62,000 bases of DNA from positions 4,747,501 through 4,809,500 of the forward strand of contig CM043963.1 of NCBI GenBank assembly GCA_014529385.2, given 5' to 3'. The notes beneath the pieces were generated by a model. It searched no databases, was not told the origin of the DNA, and saw nothing but the letters and a program-made list of their open reading frames with translations. Origin of the DNA: Adiantum capillus-veneris. Lineage: Eukaryota; Streptophyta; Polypodiopsida; Polypodiales; Pteridaceae. Below are positions 1 to 10,140 of this stretch, one piece after another. The translations under genes and the position numbers were made by a program. How positions within the stretch are numbered: the first letter of the stretch is position 1; every line of letters begins with the position of its first letter.

Positions 1-700
1 GCTGTCTTGAGATTTAAGCAGTATATTAAGAGATGTCTACCACAAGAGAAACCCCAAGAGGATAGGTAGGTAGTGTTGTTCATTGAGGGGATTAAGAACA
101 AGCACCTCAAGAAGTACTTTCACTTGAAAAGTGTGTGACATTAGATGATGTCATGAGAGAGAAGTAGACTAGTTAGTAGACATTGCACGATATACAAAGT
201 AATATCATGGGAAATGTACATAACGTCAAATGACTCACGAGCTACAACTAGTGATCCAAATACAGTGAGGAAAACGCCTATATAGTAGCAAGTGAATATG
301 GTTCATCTTGTAGATGAACTTATGAAGAGAATCAATCAAATCTTGAGAGTCCAGAACCAAAGAATACCACCATTAGGACATTTCGTAATAAGTGGAAGAG
401 ATCATCCTACAACACATCGGTGTCCCCGTGTTGCCACAATAATATCCTAGATGGAAGTGGTGCACCATTAAGTGTAAGTGAACTAACCTTACCATTGAAG
501 AATGTTACTACAATAGAGGTCAAGTGAGGAAAATTCCTTATCAGCCTAATGTATTTGGAAATCCTCAATATCAACAAAATAGGCCAACACCAACACCACC
601 ACCACCAAGATATGATTTAGGACCAAATGAATCCTCAACTAGGATTTGAAAGACCGAGACTAGTATTGGGGCACCAACCACCACTGCCAGGTAGAGACTA
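1..700 (+). pseudogene. Ty3 gag core, C-terminal part, frameshifted
   Basis: No long frame is open, but short stretches align in order with the family B gag at 48938-49411. The first bases encode a FKQYIKRC-like string resembling MKQYIARCPE there. Around 301-360 a VDELMKRINQIL-like helix resembles IEDMLKRMNDMM. Around 455-525 a C...N..I.ECYY zinc-binding-like motif resembles the W.NHETHKCYY motif. A proline-rich linker with CCACCA repeats follows at 585-620. The role would be the nucleocapsid part of a retrotransposon particle; it is non-functional here. Confidence 0.55.
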
Positions 701-707
701 GGTAGTT

Positions 708-1619
708 GTGAGGTATGTGTATCCAGACCAATACCCTAAAAAGAATGTCATAGCATCAGTACAATCATATTACAAAGAGGAAAGCTATGGGAACCACCAT
801 GCAAACAATCCTAACCCACCAATGATCATGGAGTCATATGACAATGAAAATATCTCTTCATCTTCTAGTAGTTCTCAATCAAGAATAGGGAGTGTATCTC
901 ACAATGAAAGATCTACGTTGAGTTGGGAAAGAGTAATGTCTGTTAGCCAATCAAGGAGAGACTAAACAAAATGCGTACCCCTAGAGACCATTTTCCCAAC
1001 AACATCTGACATAAAAAGGAACCCTATGACATGGTTTTAAATGTCAAGGAGACCAATTGGCTAGTAATTTCCCAACCGACCAAGTTAAAGATGCAAAAAA
1101 AGTTCCTTATGTAGCTGCTAGGGATTATTGAAATTGTGTTGATTGTGGACAAAGAATTTGTACCAAGATTGTCCTCAAAGCCCAGATAAGGAAGGGGAAG
1201 CAATGTTGAACACTGTAGAGGTCATGCCTTCTTCAAGTGGTTTTGATTCTAATACAAAAGTTCCATTGAAGGTGGCAACAAGAGTGCAAGCAAAGCAAAA
1301 AGAGACAAGTGAGAAAAGTGGTGATGACCCTTACAAGTCTATGAGTGTGAAATCAGTAAAGAAATCTACGAGAGATAGAGCTAGAGCTCATTATCATAGG
1401 AAGCTAAAGGCAATTACAGCTAAGCTTTCACAAGCTCAAGAGAAACTACAGCAACCAACAAGGTCTTCATCTAGTGTGATAATAGAAGAAATACCCAAAA
1501 TCGAATACAAAGCCAAGCCAAAAGATGCTAGTTCAAGAGGTTTGGTCTTCTTCAATAAAAATTTTGAGTCATTTGAAGCAATTATGAAGGCTTATGAACT
1601 GAGATTAGACAACCGCTAG
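708..1619 (+). pseudogene. Ty3 gag zinc-knuckle region and basic linker
   Basis: Two open stretches (708-965 and 1143-1619) are separated by stops and a frameshift. Around 1130-1185 a CVDCGQ..(K)NLYQDCPQ motif, read across a frameshift, is a retroviral-type zinc knuckle matching CIQC...HFPKDCP at 48.4 kb. It is followed by VMPSSSG...VPLKVATRVQAKQK, close to VMPSSSSEGQPIVPIKV in the minus-strand copy. The rest is Lys/Arg/Gln-rich with coiled-coil character (RAHYHRKLKAITAKLSQAQ). It links gag to protease and has no known enzymatic role. Confidence 0.6.
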
Positions 1620-1622
1620 ACT

Positions 1623-2310
1623 ATGGAGCATCAGTGGATGACTTATCCTAATGCAAAGATAGAAAGTTTTAGGTTGGACATGTGCAAAAGGCTGCTTGAG
1701 ACTGCTCAAGCATTTATGGAGCCTCCACCAACTATGCCATTCCAAGATAGGATAATATTTCAACCATCTGTTGATTCTAAAGAAACAAACGAGAGAAAGA
1801 AAGAGAGCTTAAATGACACGGCTGAACAAGAATTGACACAGGAGAGTAAGATTTCAGTTGGCAATGGGATTCACAAAAAGAGCTCAAATGAGAAAGGTGA
1901 GAAAGAGGATAAAAATAGGGATCCAACATCCTCAAGTGATGGAAAATGTTCTTACATAGGGAAAAGGAGTAATTGAACAAGTGATAGAAAACACAACCGG
2001 CAATTTTGTGTACCAAATATCTCCTATTGTGTCTAAAGTTAGAGGCAATTGGCATGAAGAACTTTGGGACATAGTTAGGAAGGACGGAGATGGAAGTTAT
2101 CAGTGGGAATCAACACCTATTGAAGAAGTCAATCTTGGCATGGGTATGATGGACTTTGAGATCAAATCCATGTATGGTGACCAAGGAACAGAAAGATCAG
2201 AGGATAGTAGAGAGGAAATACTTAAGGATATGCCTTCCTCCTTAGGACCATATGAGGAAAGATATGATTTCATAGCTTTACCATCTCAGGAAGAGCCCTT
2301 AAGACAGTAA
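1623..2310 (+). pseudogene. Ty3 gag-protease linker remnant
   Basis: Two open stretches (1623-1976 and 1981-2310) lie in different frames. The second contains WHEELWDIVRKDGDG, comparable to the WPRHLWEKVREINEW segment of the minus-strand family B copy at 38.8-39.0 kb, which lies at the same relative position. The composition is charged and low in complexity (Ser/Lys/Glu). No catalytic domain is present. Confidence 0.5.
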
Positions 2311-2544
2311 TAGATTCTCAAGTATTGTAAGAATTTATGTCCACGCTGGTGAGATGTACACAATGATAGCTGAGGTGTTACAAGTCAGACCTCAGATGGG
2401 GAGAGATGTCGATAGATGTCTTGAGAAAATATGAATAAAAAATCCTATCAAGACTACAGGTGGAGAATGGAGGATTGGAACAAACACAAAAAGGATACTA
2501 AACCAATATCCATAAACAAAGTGGTTGATTATTGAAAAGGGGAA

Positions 2545-2745
2545 GATGGAAACACCATATTACCTATAGAATACCAAGGAACCAAAATCATAGCTATTCT
2601 AGACAATGGTGCATGTGTTGCCATAACAACTAAACACATTTGGGAAAAACTTGATCTTAAACAAACACAAATGAAATTACAATTAGATGATGATCATATT
2701 GAGAGACCTATTGGATTTTTACAACATGAAGTGATTACTTCTTGT
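2545..2745 (+). pseudogene. Ty3 aspartic protease (retropepsin) remnant
   Basis: One frame reads TILPIEYQGTKIIAILDNGA followed by CVAITTKHIWEKL and IERPIGFLQHEVI, a retropepsin-like fold start. The catalytic D-[TS]-G-A box is DNGA here, so the second residue is not the usual Thr or Ser. The same block (TLPVKYNDIETMAIL...IERPLGLLEKVI) occurs in family B at 38148-38423. The C-terminal ILG.P part is missing because the element stops near 2745. Only a fragment of the proteolytic domain remains. Confidence 0.65.
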
Positions 2746-2746
2746 G

Positions 2747-2786
2747 GGATCCGCAGTGTACGGCATAAGCCACACACTGCGGATCC
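2747..2786. repeat. perfect 13-bp inverted repeat (stem-loop)
   Basis: GGATCCGCAGTGT (2747-2759) is exactly reverse-complementary to ACACTGCGGATCC (2774-2786), with a 14-base loop. It sits at the point where family B protease homology ends and 175 bases before the first family A gag codons, so it may mark the junction or the end of a small element. Confidence 0.85.
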
Positions 2787-2960
2787 TCCGGATGTGTGGA
2801 CTTTGTAGACTAGGACTTCATGCGGGTACGGATAGTTCTTCACGGGATACCATGCGATAGGATGGGTTTGCACTGTTCCCGATCTGTGCTAGAGCAACGG
2901 GTGTATTTGGGGGGCATACCAGTCATTGTGGGGATATCAATCAATATCATTCTTATGTAA
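2787..2960. other. junction DNA without recognisable feature
   Basis: These bases lie between the stem-loop and the first readable family A gag codons. I see no gene, LTR end or repeat in them. Confidence 0.5.
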
Positions 2961-3541
2961 TTGTGTGCTCTGCTATGTATGGGAAGTGGTAGTGATAGTT
3001 CGGAGTCGACGAGTACAAATTCAGAATCCTTAGATTTAGGCAGCAATTGTTCAGTGAAAGAATCGAAGGAGGCACCTCGAAAAAAATCCCAACGTCAAGG
3101 AAAAGGTGTTTCATCCGGATCTGCGAAATCTTTTGCGATGGTAAAGAGACTGAAGGAGCTACGGTGTACTCAGTGCCGGAGTTCTGGACATGCTGCTCAA
3201 GATTGCACAATGAATCAAAAATGGTGGGCGATTTGCACCGCAAATACTCATAATATAGTGGAATGTTATTATGGCCGTAGGAGTGTGGATTCTTCTACAT
3301 GGCAGCCACAACATTTAGGAAAAGAGCCTGCGGGAGCACTTGCTCATGCTCATGCTTCAAAGGCACCTTTTTCAGGACCAACTAGCGGAGGAGTTCAAGG
3401 AGGGTGGTGGAGGCCGCGGACGAGGTGACCGAGATCCGAATTGACCCAAGACCTGCCTTTTCTGTTTAGGAGAGGGGCATTGGCGGTTGGAGTGTTCAAA
3501 AGCCTTGGAATATGATCGAAAGAAACAAGAACGTGTTGTCA
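2961..3541 (+). pseudogene. Ty3 family A gag, nucleocapsid zinc knuckles
   Basis: The frame open at 2961-3428 contains CTQCRSSGHAAQDC, a CX2CX4HX4C knuckle, followed by a second Cys/His motif (WWAICTANTHNIVECYY) of the kind also seen in family B. After a frameshift near 3430 another knuckle, CLFCLGEGHWRLEC, is readable up to about 3541. These modules bind RNA in the retrotransposon particle. The capsid-like gag core expected upstream is absent, so the element is truncated at its 5' end. Confidence 0.75.
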
Positions 3542-3554
3542 GTCTAGTGTAGCT

Positions 3555-4116
3555 ATGGTTGAGATTGAGGGATTGGAGGAGTCTGACCCGATGGTTTCGT
3601 TGATTACCCGTTCTGGAAAAAATGTGGTACCAACAACAAATGCTAAGATTTCGAATTGGTCCACTCAAGAGGATGTACACAAAACGACTATAACATGGAT
3701 GCCACATTCGGTGCCATCATTGCAATCAATAGGATCTTCGGCGAGCTCTTTGGAGAATAAAGAGAGAAAAGCCAAAAATAGGGCGAGTACCATGGAAGAG
3801 GATACTTGGGATTCTGTTTGGAGGGAGGCACTAAAATCACCATTACAAGTGAGATTGGGATCGCTATTGAAACTAGTTCCGAATTTTCATAAATCTTTGC
3901 TGAATCAGGATTTTAAAGGAATAAAAGAGATGGAAGTCGATCCTACGGCAGTTGAGGAAGTGCGGGATGATTCAATCCCGTTGCCTTCAAATAGGATTAC
4001 AGATACACGCATCACGGAGCTTTTAGTTACGATACCATGAAACATATATCAACAAAGTCCTATTAGATGGAGGTGCGGGAGCTAATATTATTACTCAAGC
4101 GGCTTGTGAGCGCTTT
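3555..4116 (+). pseudogene. Ty3 family A protease, first half
   Basis: 3555-4040 is an open charged linker containing ITRSGK, typical of the region before the protease. After a frameshift near 4040 the retropepsin start VLLDGGAGANIITQAACERF is readable up to 4116. The active-site box is DGGA rather than D-T/S-G-A, as in element C at 44.8 kb. The domain is cut at 4116/4117 by the miniature LTR element and continues at 4712. Confidence 0.75.
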
Positions 4117-4255
4117 TGTCAGGACACGGGTCTGGGCCAAGGGCCAAGGACCAGGACGAACATGCAGTCAAGGGGGTCCCTATATTTAGAAGGCCAGGGG
4201 TCTATATAGGGCATGGCTGGGTGGAGATTAGCATGTCAGTTCCCCTCTCCTTTCA
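4117..4255 (+). repeat. left LTR of the 590-bp TRIM
   Basis: 139 bp starting TGTCAGGACACGGGTC and ending CTCCTTTCA. It is close to the right copy, with only a few substitutions and no length difference. Confidence 0.88.
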
Positions 4256-4567
4256 CTGGAAAGTGACAAGAAGTACTCTTTTTGGTACACCTGTGTTGTG
4301 ATAAACTCGTTTACCATGCTCATGAGTGTTCTAAATGGAGTCTACACACTACGTTTGGATAGGAACCGGTACCATCAGATGGTTACAAATGGACAACAAT
4401 GTAGAAAATCAAGATGTTACTCTTGGTTTCATTGAGCCTCCTACTGAAATGGGTTCCGATCCAACTGACCTGAAGAAGGTGCCACTTGGGAAAACATTAG
4501 TGTTCTTCAGAATAAGTTTCCCACTTTTGTTTTCGAGGAAGAAAACTCTTCTTTAATGGGGGATTAA

Positions 4568-4706
4568 TGTCAGGACACGGGTCCGGACCAAGGGCCAAGG
4601 GCCAGGACGGACATGCAGTCAAGGGAGTCCCTATATTTAGAAGGCCAGGGGTCTATATAGGGCATGGCTGGGTGGAGATTAGCATGTCAGTTCCTCTGTC
4701 CTTTTA
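4568..4706 (+). repeat. right LTR of the 590-bp TRIM
   Basis: 139 bp starting TGTCAGGACACGGGTC, preceded by the purine tract and followed directly by the GCTTT target duplicate. The last base pair reads TA instead of CA, probably a point change. Confidence 0.88.
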
Positions 4707-4711
4707 GCTTT

Positions 4712-4971
4712 GGTCTTGGTGATTGGGAACCTGCTCCCTTTGTAGTTTGCATGGCAGATCAAAGAAGAGTACAGCCAGTAGGATTGCTCAGAGGAATTGT
4801 GTTGAATGTGGCTGGTCTGTCCTTTGCTGTTTTGTTAGTGGTGTTAAATATTGAAAATTACAATCAGGATTATCATATTATATTGGAGAGACCATGGCTA
4901 CGCCAAGCCAAGGAAATGCATAAATGGGAGGCAAACATGCTGACAGTAAAAAAGGGTCGCAGGAAAGTTCG
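4712..4971 (+). pseudogene. Ty3 family A protease, second half
   Basis: The protease frame resumes directly after the target duplicate with GLGDWEPAPFVVCMADQ and continues to DYHIILERPWLRQAKEMHKW, the conserved ILGRPWL-type end of retropepsins. It is interrupted again at 4971/4972 by the solo copia LTR. The few residues after RKVRV up to 4990 are read from inside that LTR and are not part of the protease. Confidence 0.8.
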
Positions 4972-5673
4972 TGTTAAGTATGGAGCATGATTTACCCCTT
5001 GTAATTTTTTGTGGTAAAAACGCACATTTGTAAGGCCCCCATTATGAGGAGAATCCATCGTGCGTGAAGAAAAATAACTTGCCAGAAATTAAAATCACTC
5101 ATGGGAAACCAAAATTTTCATGGACAATCTCAAGCTTTTCACTCGCCGGAATATTCCTTTCGCCGAAATATTATGGCCGAACGGCGGCCGGAAAGTGGTC
5201 GGAAAACAACCGGTCGGTTGGCCGGTGGCTGGTGGTCGGAAGTCAATGGCCAGTGGCCAAATTCAAAAGGGGATTTGTCTTGTCAAGGGAGGCCACACAT
5301 GGGCAGAGTGGAGGGTCCGATTTGGACTTATCTACACAAGGGTGGCTACACATGGCTGCCTCTCATGAGAGAGGGAAGCCCTTTTGGCCTATAAAAGGAG
5401 GCCATTTCTACACACAGTTCATAGTGTGAAGTTGATGCAACAAGGTGAGTGTGAGGTGGTGAGAGTGAAGCAAGGTGGGAGCTCTATTAAGGGTTTAATC
5501 CCTTTGTAAACTACTTCTTGCTTTGAAGTACTAAAGCCATTGAGTGGCTGTTTTCCCGTCGACGTAGCCCACATTGGGTGAACCACGTATATAATCTCTT
5601 GTGTGTGAAATCTATCTCTCTCCATTAAGTAATCTACTCAAATATCTACTTAGCTACGTCTTACTTCCTAACA
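4972..5673 (+). mobile_element. solo LTR of a Ty1/copia-type element (702 bp)
   Basis: The segment starts TGTTAAG and ends CTAACA, forming the short inverted termini expected of an LTR. It is flanked by the 5-bp duplication GTTCG at 4967-4971 and 5674-5678. It has a TATA box (CTATAAAAGG near 5389-5398). A U5-like segment resembles known copia LTRs, with GTCGACGTAGCC followed by GAACCACGTATATA and CTTGTGTG. No internal region or second LTR is present, so it was left by LTR-LTR recombination. Removing it rejoins the family A linker in frame. Confidence 0.88.
5389..5398 (+). promoter_or_regulatory. TATA box of the solo copia LTR
   Basis: CTATAAAAGG lies in the middle of the LTR about 275 bases before its 3' end, the normal U3/R position. 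Transcription would start roughly 30 bases downstream, around 5420-5430. Confidence 0.6.
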
Positions 5674-5678
5674 GTTCG

Positions 5679-6093
5679 GGTGATGTTGGAAACTTGCAGA
5701 CAACCAACTCAAGCAGCATGGCCTGTGATAGCGGAAACAGTGAATATGGTGGAAGGATTAGAAGATGAAGAGGAGTAATTCTTGAAGGCTAATCCAGATT
5801 TAGTTTCTCTTTATCTTGCAGATGTTTCTATGATTTCGGAGGGAAAGTAATTATGGGAACAAGAAATGGCAACGCCAGAGGGGAAAGAAGAAGCCTTGCC
5901 TAAGCCAGAACCATTGGAGGAGGTTATTCAGCAAGAACGTGACTTTGAAGCACATATGAGTAAAGTAACAAGGGTGAAGGAGGATGAACTGGATACAATC
6001 TTTCTAGGATCTTTGGAGGAGACTAAGCCAATCCATATCAGTCGACGACTTGAGGTCCGATTCGGGGAGGACTTGATTAATATGTTGATGTAA
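5679..6093 (+). pseudogene. Ty3 family A protease-RT linker
   Basis: Reading resumes after the second GTTCG with a CRQPTQAAWPVI-like segment. After two stops it continues in a 75-residue open stretch (5866-6093) rich in Glu/Lys, ending with LEVRFGEDLINML before the first RT residues. Such acidic linkers precede RT in many plant Ty3 elements. No enzymatic motif is present. Confidence 0.6.
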
Positions 6094-6945
6094 TTTAAGG
6101 ATGTTTTTGCATGGGAGTATGCGGATATGAAAGGATTGGATCTAAAGTTTTATCAGCATAAGATTCATTAAAACCAGATGCAGTGCCAGTGAAGCAGCAC
6201 TCATATAGGATGAATCAAATGTGGCCAAGCAAGTCAAGGTGGAAATTGGTCGCTTATTGCAAGTGGATTTTTTTACCACTAATGATAATCCAAAATGGAT
6301 TTCTCCTATTGTGGTACCAAAGAAGAACAAGAAAATTTGAATTTGTGTAGATTATAGGAAGTTGAATGTAGCTACTGTTCTAGACCCTTTTTCGCTTCCA
6401 TTTCTGGTTTCTGTTTTGGATGATGTGGCAGGTAATGAAATGTACTCTTTTTTGGATGGATTTAGTGGCTATAATCAACTTTAGATGGCTGAAGGGGATT
6501 CGGCTAAAACAGCTTTCATTACGATGTGGGGTGTGTTCGCATGTACAGTAATGTGGTTCGGATTATGGAATGTGCCCTCAACTTTTCAAAGGGATATGTT
6601 TCAAATTTTTGTTCCTTAGTGGGACAGATTTTATGTAAATCTTTCTGGATGACCTTAGTGTCTTTGGAGCGCAATTAGAGCATTTGAAGCAATTGTGGTT
6701 ATGTTTTATGAAATGCCGTGAGATGAAATTCAATTTAAATCCTGTGAAATGTGCATTTGTGGTGCAGAGTGGTAGATTATTGGGCTATGTGATTTCTGAG
6801 GACGACATTTCAGTGGACCCTAATAAAATAGCAGCAATTATGGAGGCACCTCCGCCAGCCAAAGCAATTGGCAGTATTTTTGGGTCAAGCTCGGTGGCAT
6901 GGGAGGCACTTGCACTTTGTGGCACATTTGGCAATTCCTCTTAAC
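6094..6945 (+). pseudogene. Ty3 family A reverse transcriptase
   Basis: RT blocks can be followed across several stops and shifts. FKDVFAWEYADMKGLD is followed by WISPIVVVPKKN, CVDYRKLNVATV and YSFLDGFSGYNQL. The catalytic box reads FLDDLSVFG near 6640-6665 instead of the usual Y[VM]DD. Then come FNLNPVKCAFVVQSGRLLGY and ISVDPNKIAAI. The final open piece is 6684-6944. The enzyme would copy element RNA into DNA; stops near 6180, 6339 and 6482 and frameshifts make this copy inactive. Confidence 0.8.
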
Positions 6946-7049
6946 CAGGCAATGCACGCATGCCAAAGTTTTTGAACGAACCTTGAAATGTGATCTGGCC
7001 TAGTGAAGATTAAAAATTCAGCTACTAAAGCTCCTATCATGATTCTCCG

Positions 7050-7345
7050 AATTGGGGTCGGGATTTTCATGTTTTTGTGGATGCTTCTGATGGGGCTATT
7101 GGTAGTGTACTGATGCAGGAACAAACTCATGGGTGGTTTCGACCTGTCTATTATGCAAGTAGGAGATTATCATCCGCAGAGAAAAATTATTCAGTGTGAC
7201 AGAAAGAGAATGCTTAGGGATTATTTATTCGGTGAATAAATTTTGTCATTATCTATTGAGACGGTGGTTTTTCTTTCATGTGGATCATTCGGCTCTCTTA
7301 TATTTGGTGCGCCAACAGAATTTGGCACGAAGATTAACCTGATGG
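7050..7345 (+). pseudogene. Ty3 family A RNase H domain
   Basis: FHVFVDASDGAIGSVLMQ (first catalytic Asp) and YYASRRLSSAEKNYSV, with the usual connection to a family B-like YASRQLNMAEKNY, are readable around 7065-7195. The frame is then lost to a stop near 7198. Weak traces of the D-H-S-A-L-L-Y-L motif continue to about 7310. RNase H would remove RNA from the RNA-DNA hybrid. Confidence 0.7.
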
Positions 7346-8122
7346 GTGCTCTTGTTACAGGAGTTTGATTTTGAGATCATAGATCATCCTGGAGCGCAAC
7401 ATGCAGTTGCTAATTACTTGTCTAGGCTTGATTCTAGTGAGCTACCGAAGGGGGTTGTGGATGAATTTCTGGATGTGTCTCTATTTTTTATAGGAGTTGT
7501 TGAGGATGAGGTTCCATTTGAGAAATCATCCCAGGTGATTCCCAAAATTCCCTGGACCTGGTATGGGGAGATGTTTCATTTTTTGGATAGTGGAGAAATG
7601 CCTTCATTCTTGTCACCACATCAATGTCGCCGGATGGCTATTCGTAGCCAAAATTTTGAGATAGTGATGGGGAAGTTGTATTATCGCATAGTGGCAGATT
7701 TTCTACTAAGATGTGTCCTACCACAAGAGCAAGGATCTATTCTAGAGGAGGTTCATGCAGGCATTCTTGGGGGACACTTTGCAGCTTTGATCATGGCACA
7801 AAAAGTGCTACAATCTGGATTATGGTGGCCAACGCCATTTCAAGATGCGAGGGATTTTGTGCAACATTGAGATGTTTATCAACGGTTGGGGAAACATACT
7901 AAGATGTCTAGAATGCCTTTACACCCGGTCTTACCTTTGGAGCCATTTCAGACATGGGGATTGGATTTTATTGGACCTTTTAAACCAGCGGCAGCTAGCA
8001 CTAGTAGCCAATATATTTTGATGGCCACAAATTATGCAACTAAGTGGGTGGAAGCATGGCCTTTGAAAGATAATACAACGGTTTCTATTTCTAGGTGCTT
8101 ATATAAGGATATGTTTTCCCGA
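7346..8122 (+). pseudogene. Ty3 family A integrase, first half
   Basis: A 174-residue open stretch begins with the RNase H-integrase junction (FDFEIIDHPGAQHAVANYLS) and reaches the HHCC zinc domain (EVHAGILGGHF...WWPTPFQDARDFVQ). A TGA replaces the first Cys of the CDVCQ pair (H-TGA-DVYQRLGK), and the second Cys is Tyr. The catalytic core starts with TWGLDFIGPFKP, containing the first Asp of the DDE triad, and runs to CLYKDMFSR at 8122. The domain is then interrupted and resumes near 10141. Confidence 0.8.
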
Positions 8123-8592
8123 TAAGGCTGTCTCATTGTAATGAACCCAATATTTTTCAATAAAAGTATTTTATTTACTTTGCAAATATTTGAGGTTTGT
8201 ATTTTATTAAGTCAAAGAGCATTCTAATGGAACGATCGGATCAAAAAATCGGACTTTAGAACTATTAATTATGACCCTTATTCACTTAAAAACAATAAGG
8301 TTGATGGGAAACTTAAGCCTCAAGATTGTATCTAGAGATAAGAGTTGACTCTTGGGAAAGAAGGAGCAATTTTAGGAAAGGAGGAGTATTTTTAAGAAAA
8401 AAAGAGGAGGGAATTAAGTTTAAAGTTCTTGTCTTGGAAGCCAAGCTTCTTCTAAAATTGGAGAACCGAAATCGTGCATCAAAATCCGTGTCCACAAAAA
8501 AAAATTAAAAAAATATTTTAAAAATGTTCTTTTTTTGGGAGCCACGAACGTACGCGAACTTATCCCTCTATTCTTAGCTGGACTTGAGAGCT

Positions 8593-8600
8593 TATATAAA
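8593..8600 (+). promoter_or_regulatory. putative TATA box in the 2-kb insert
   Basis: TATATAAA is followed by GACCCCTCTCCCCTCAC and a CT/CA-rich stretch, like the start region of plant LTR promoters. An ATG follows at 8820 with a short basic open frame. Confidence 0.45.
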
Positions 8601-9254
8601 GACCCCTCTCCCCTCACTTTGAAAACACAGACACACACTCTCAGAAGCGAAAGCTCTCTTGCATTGACGTCGAAGTTACCTTCTCTCCCTCAACCTCTCT
8701 CCTTCGAGCTCTTACCTTCAAGCCATCTCCATCTCCAAGTCTTTCTGTACCATCGTCGTGTTGCCCTTGGAATTCTGGAGTTCTCTTTCTCTCTTTTCCT
8801 TCTTTTCTATGTCGATACGATGGCCTCAAAGCGAGAAGCTCGAAGGACCCTCATGTCGCTCCACCTTCAAGGAAGGTGCAAAAGAAGATATCATCTACTC
8901 CAAACGTTGCTGAAGCGGATATATTGGTCGCGGAAGAAGTCAACGTTTTTCAACCTCAAACACGGGAGATAATCGAACATGCTGCTAATTCGATAAGAAA
9001 AATTTATAATTCTGCATTGTTATTCATGTTGACTTGGGAAGTTAAGCATGTGGATTCCCTTAAACCGTCTGAGAAACGTGATTTATCACAAGAAACAAGC
9101 ATATGTTTTCATAAATTAGTGAAAGAATTGTTTGATAAATTATCACTGTTTGAATTGTTATTGTTTGATACGTGCATTTTGATTTATATTAAGAATTGGT
9201 TAATCGTGTTTGAAGAATCATTTAAAGAAAAGAATTATTGAAAGAATATCTTGT

Positions 9255-9450
9255 GTTCCTCGCCGATAGCGAGATGATTCCGCGGTTAGCGGAGATTAAG
9301 CTGATGTTATCGGCTCTCTTTTGTTCCTCGCGGTCAGTAGGATGCCTCGCGGGTAGTGGAATGCCTGGCAGTTAGCAAGATGCCTCGCGGTTAGTGGGAT
9401 GCCTCACGGTTAGCGAGATGGGAAGGTTGCGCAATTCGCGGTTAGCAAAT
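9255..9450 (+). repeat. degenerate CG-rich tandem repeat in the 2-kb insert
   Basis: About seven imperfect copies of a 20-25 bp unit around the theme GATGCCTCGCGGTTAGTGG occur in a row (for example near 9340, 9365, 9385 and 9405). The unit is CpG-rich in an AT-rich neighbourhood. Copies differ mostly by single changes and small spacing differences. Confidence 0.7.
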
Positions 9451-10140
9451 AAATACTTTGCAAAGGCTCTGTTGGTTAGACAAAGAAAGTCTGCGAGTAG
9501 CGGCAACTCATGAGAAATTGGAAAAGCTATTTTTGTTGAATAATAGGGTTGTCTTCATTATGCCTTGTTTAAATTTTTTTGGTATTGTTTGAAGGGCTGT
9601 ATAAAAGAACTTGTGTTTGGAATTAATTAAGAAACATTGTTATATATGTAAAATAGTGTGGTAAAAAGTGTGAGTGTGGGGTGGAAAGGTGGAGTTGGCT
9701 CCGGTTGCTAGTCAAGGATGGGTGGTCTCGATTAGTCGAGAAACTCTTATTAAGAGAACTGAAATAGAGACTCATTGTGCCAAGAGTCAAGATGACCCAA
9801 ATCTACGTGACACAAGATGACTATTTAGTTTAGACTAAGTCTCATATCATACTTATGGTTTATGGATGGCGACCGTGCCTCTTAAACGTGGGAAAAAACG
9901 CGTTGTTTATGGGTTCTAAATATGTCGATGGGATTTCATCTTTATGTTAGAAAACAGCTTCATTAGAATCCTAGGTTTATCGACCTGACTTGTGACGTAT
10001 GACCCTTATAACCACGTAAACGATGGATAGAGGACTTCCTCTCTTCTGTTGCTCACATCTCTACTTTATGGAAACAGAGTAGGGTGTCGTCAATGGAAAA
10101 GGAGAATAAAGGAAGTCCATCTATCAAGTCGCCCCAATCT

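Larger units (their letters stand above)
1..2745 (+). mobile_element. Ty3/gypsy family B-like fragment, gag to protease
   Basis: This is the left-most element, entering from outside the window and ending near 2745. The order of recognisable pieces (gag core end, CX2C knuckle, basic linker, protease) matches the minus-strand family B copy at 32575-50720, so it is a diverged relative in the opposite orientation. RT, RNase H and integrase are missing; a stem-loop at 2747-2786 and a different Ty3 family follow. No LTR is visible. The reading frame changes repeatedly. Confidence 0.7.
4117..4706 (+). mobile_element. TRIM-like miniature LTR retrotransposon (590 bp)
   Basis: Two direct repeats of 139 bp (4117-4255 and 4568-4706) begin TGTCAGGACACGG and end TTTCA or TTTTA. 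They flank 312 bp of internal DNA with no coding capacity for retrotransposon proteins. A purine-rich AATGGGGGATTAA tract lies just before the right repeat, as a polypurine tract should. The target duplication GCTTT occurs at 4112-4116 and 4707-4711. The insertion splits the family A protease, and removing it with one GCTTT restores the frame. Length and structure match terminal-repeat retrotransposons in miniature, which depend on enzymes supplied in trans. I cannot identify a convincing primer site after the left repeat. Confidence 0.88.
8123..10140. mobile_element. about 2-kb insertion of unresolved type inside integrase
   Basis: Integrase homology stops after MFSR (8122) and resumes with GVGDLTLIDFVSDRG at about 10145, so the DNA between them was inserted. 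The insert has an AATAAA-type signal near 8158, a TATA box with a pyrimidine-rich leader near 8593-8700, and CG-rich 20-25 bp repeats around 9255-9450. Promoter-leader composition and lack of genes suggest a long solo LTR. I could not find TG/CA ends with a matching target duplication; TCCCG (8117-8121) versus TCTCG (10141-10145) is only an approximate one. Small open stretches at 8535-8972 and 8876-9241 resemble no known protein. Confidence 0.6.

Noticed and set aside
5064-5429. Three overlapping plus-strand frames of 80-120 residues
   Set aside because: They lie wholly within the solo copia LTR and overlap each other; none matches a protein family.
8535-9241. Possible host gene after the TATA box in the 2-kb insert
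   Set aside because: The two short frames overlap, lack recognisable domains and lie between promoter-like and repeat DNA; an LTR-type leader explains them better.
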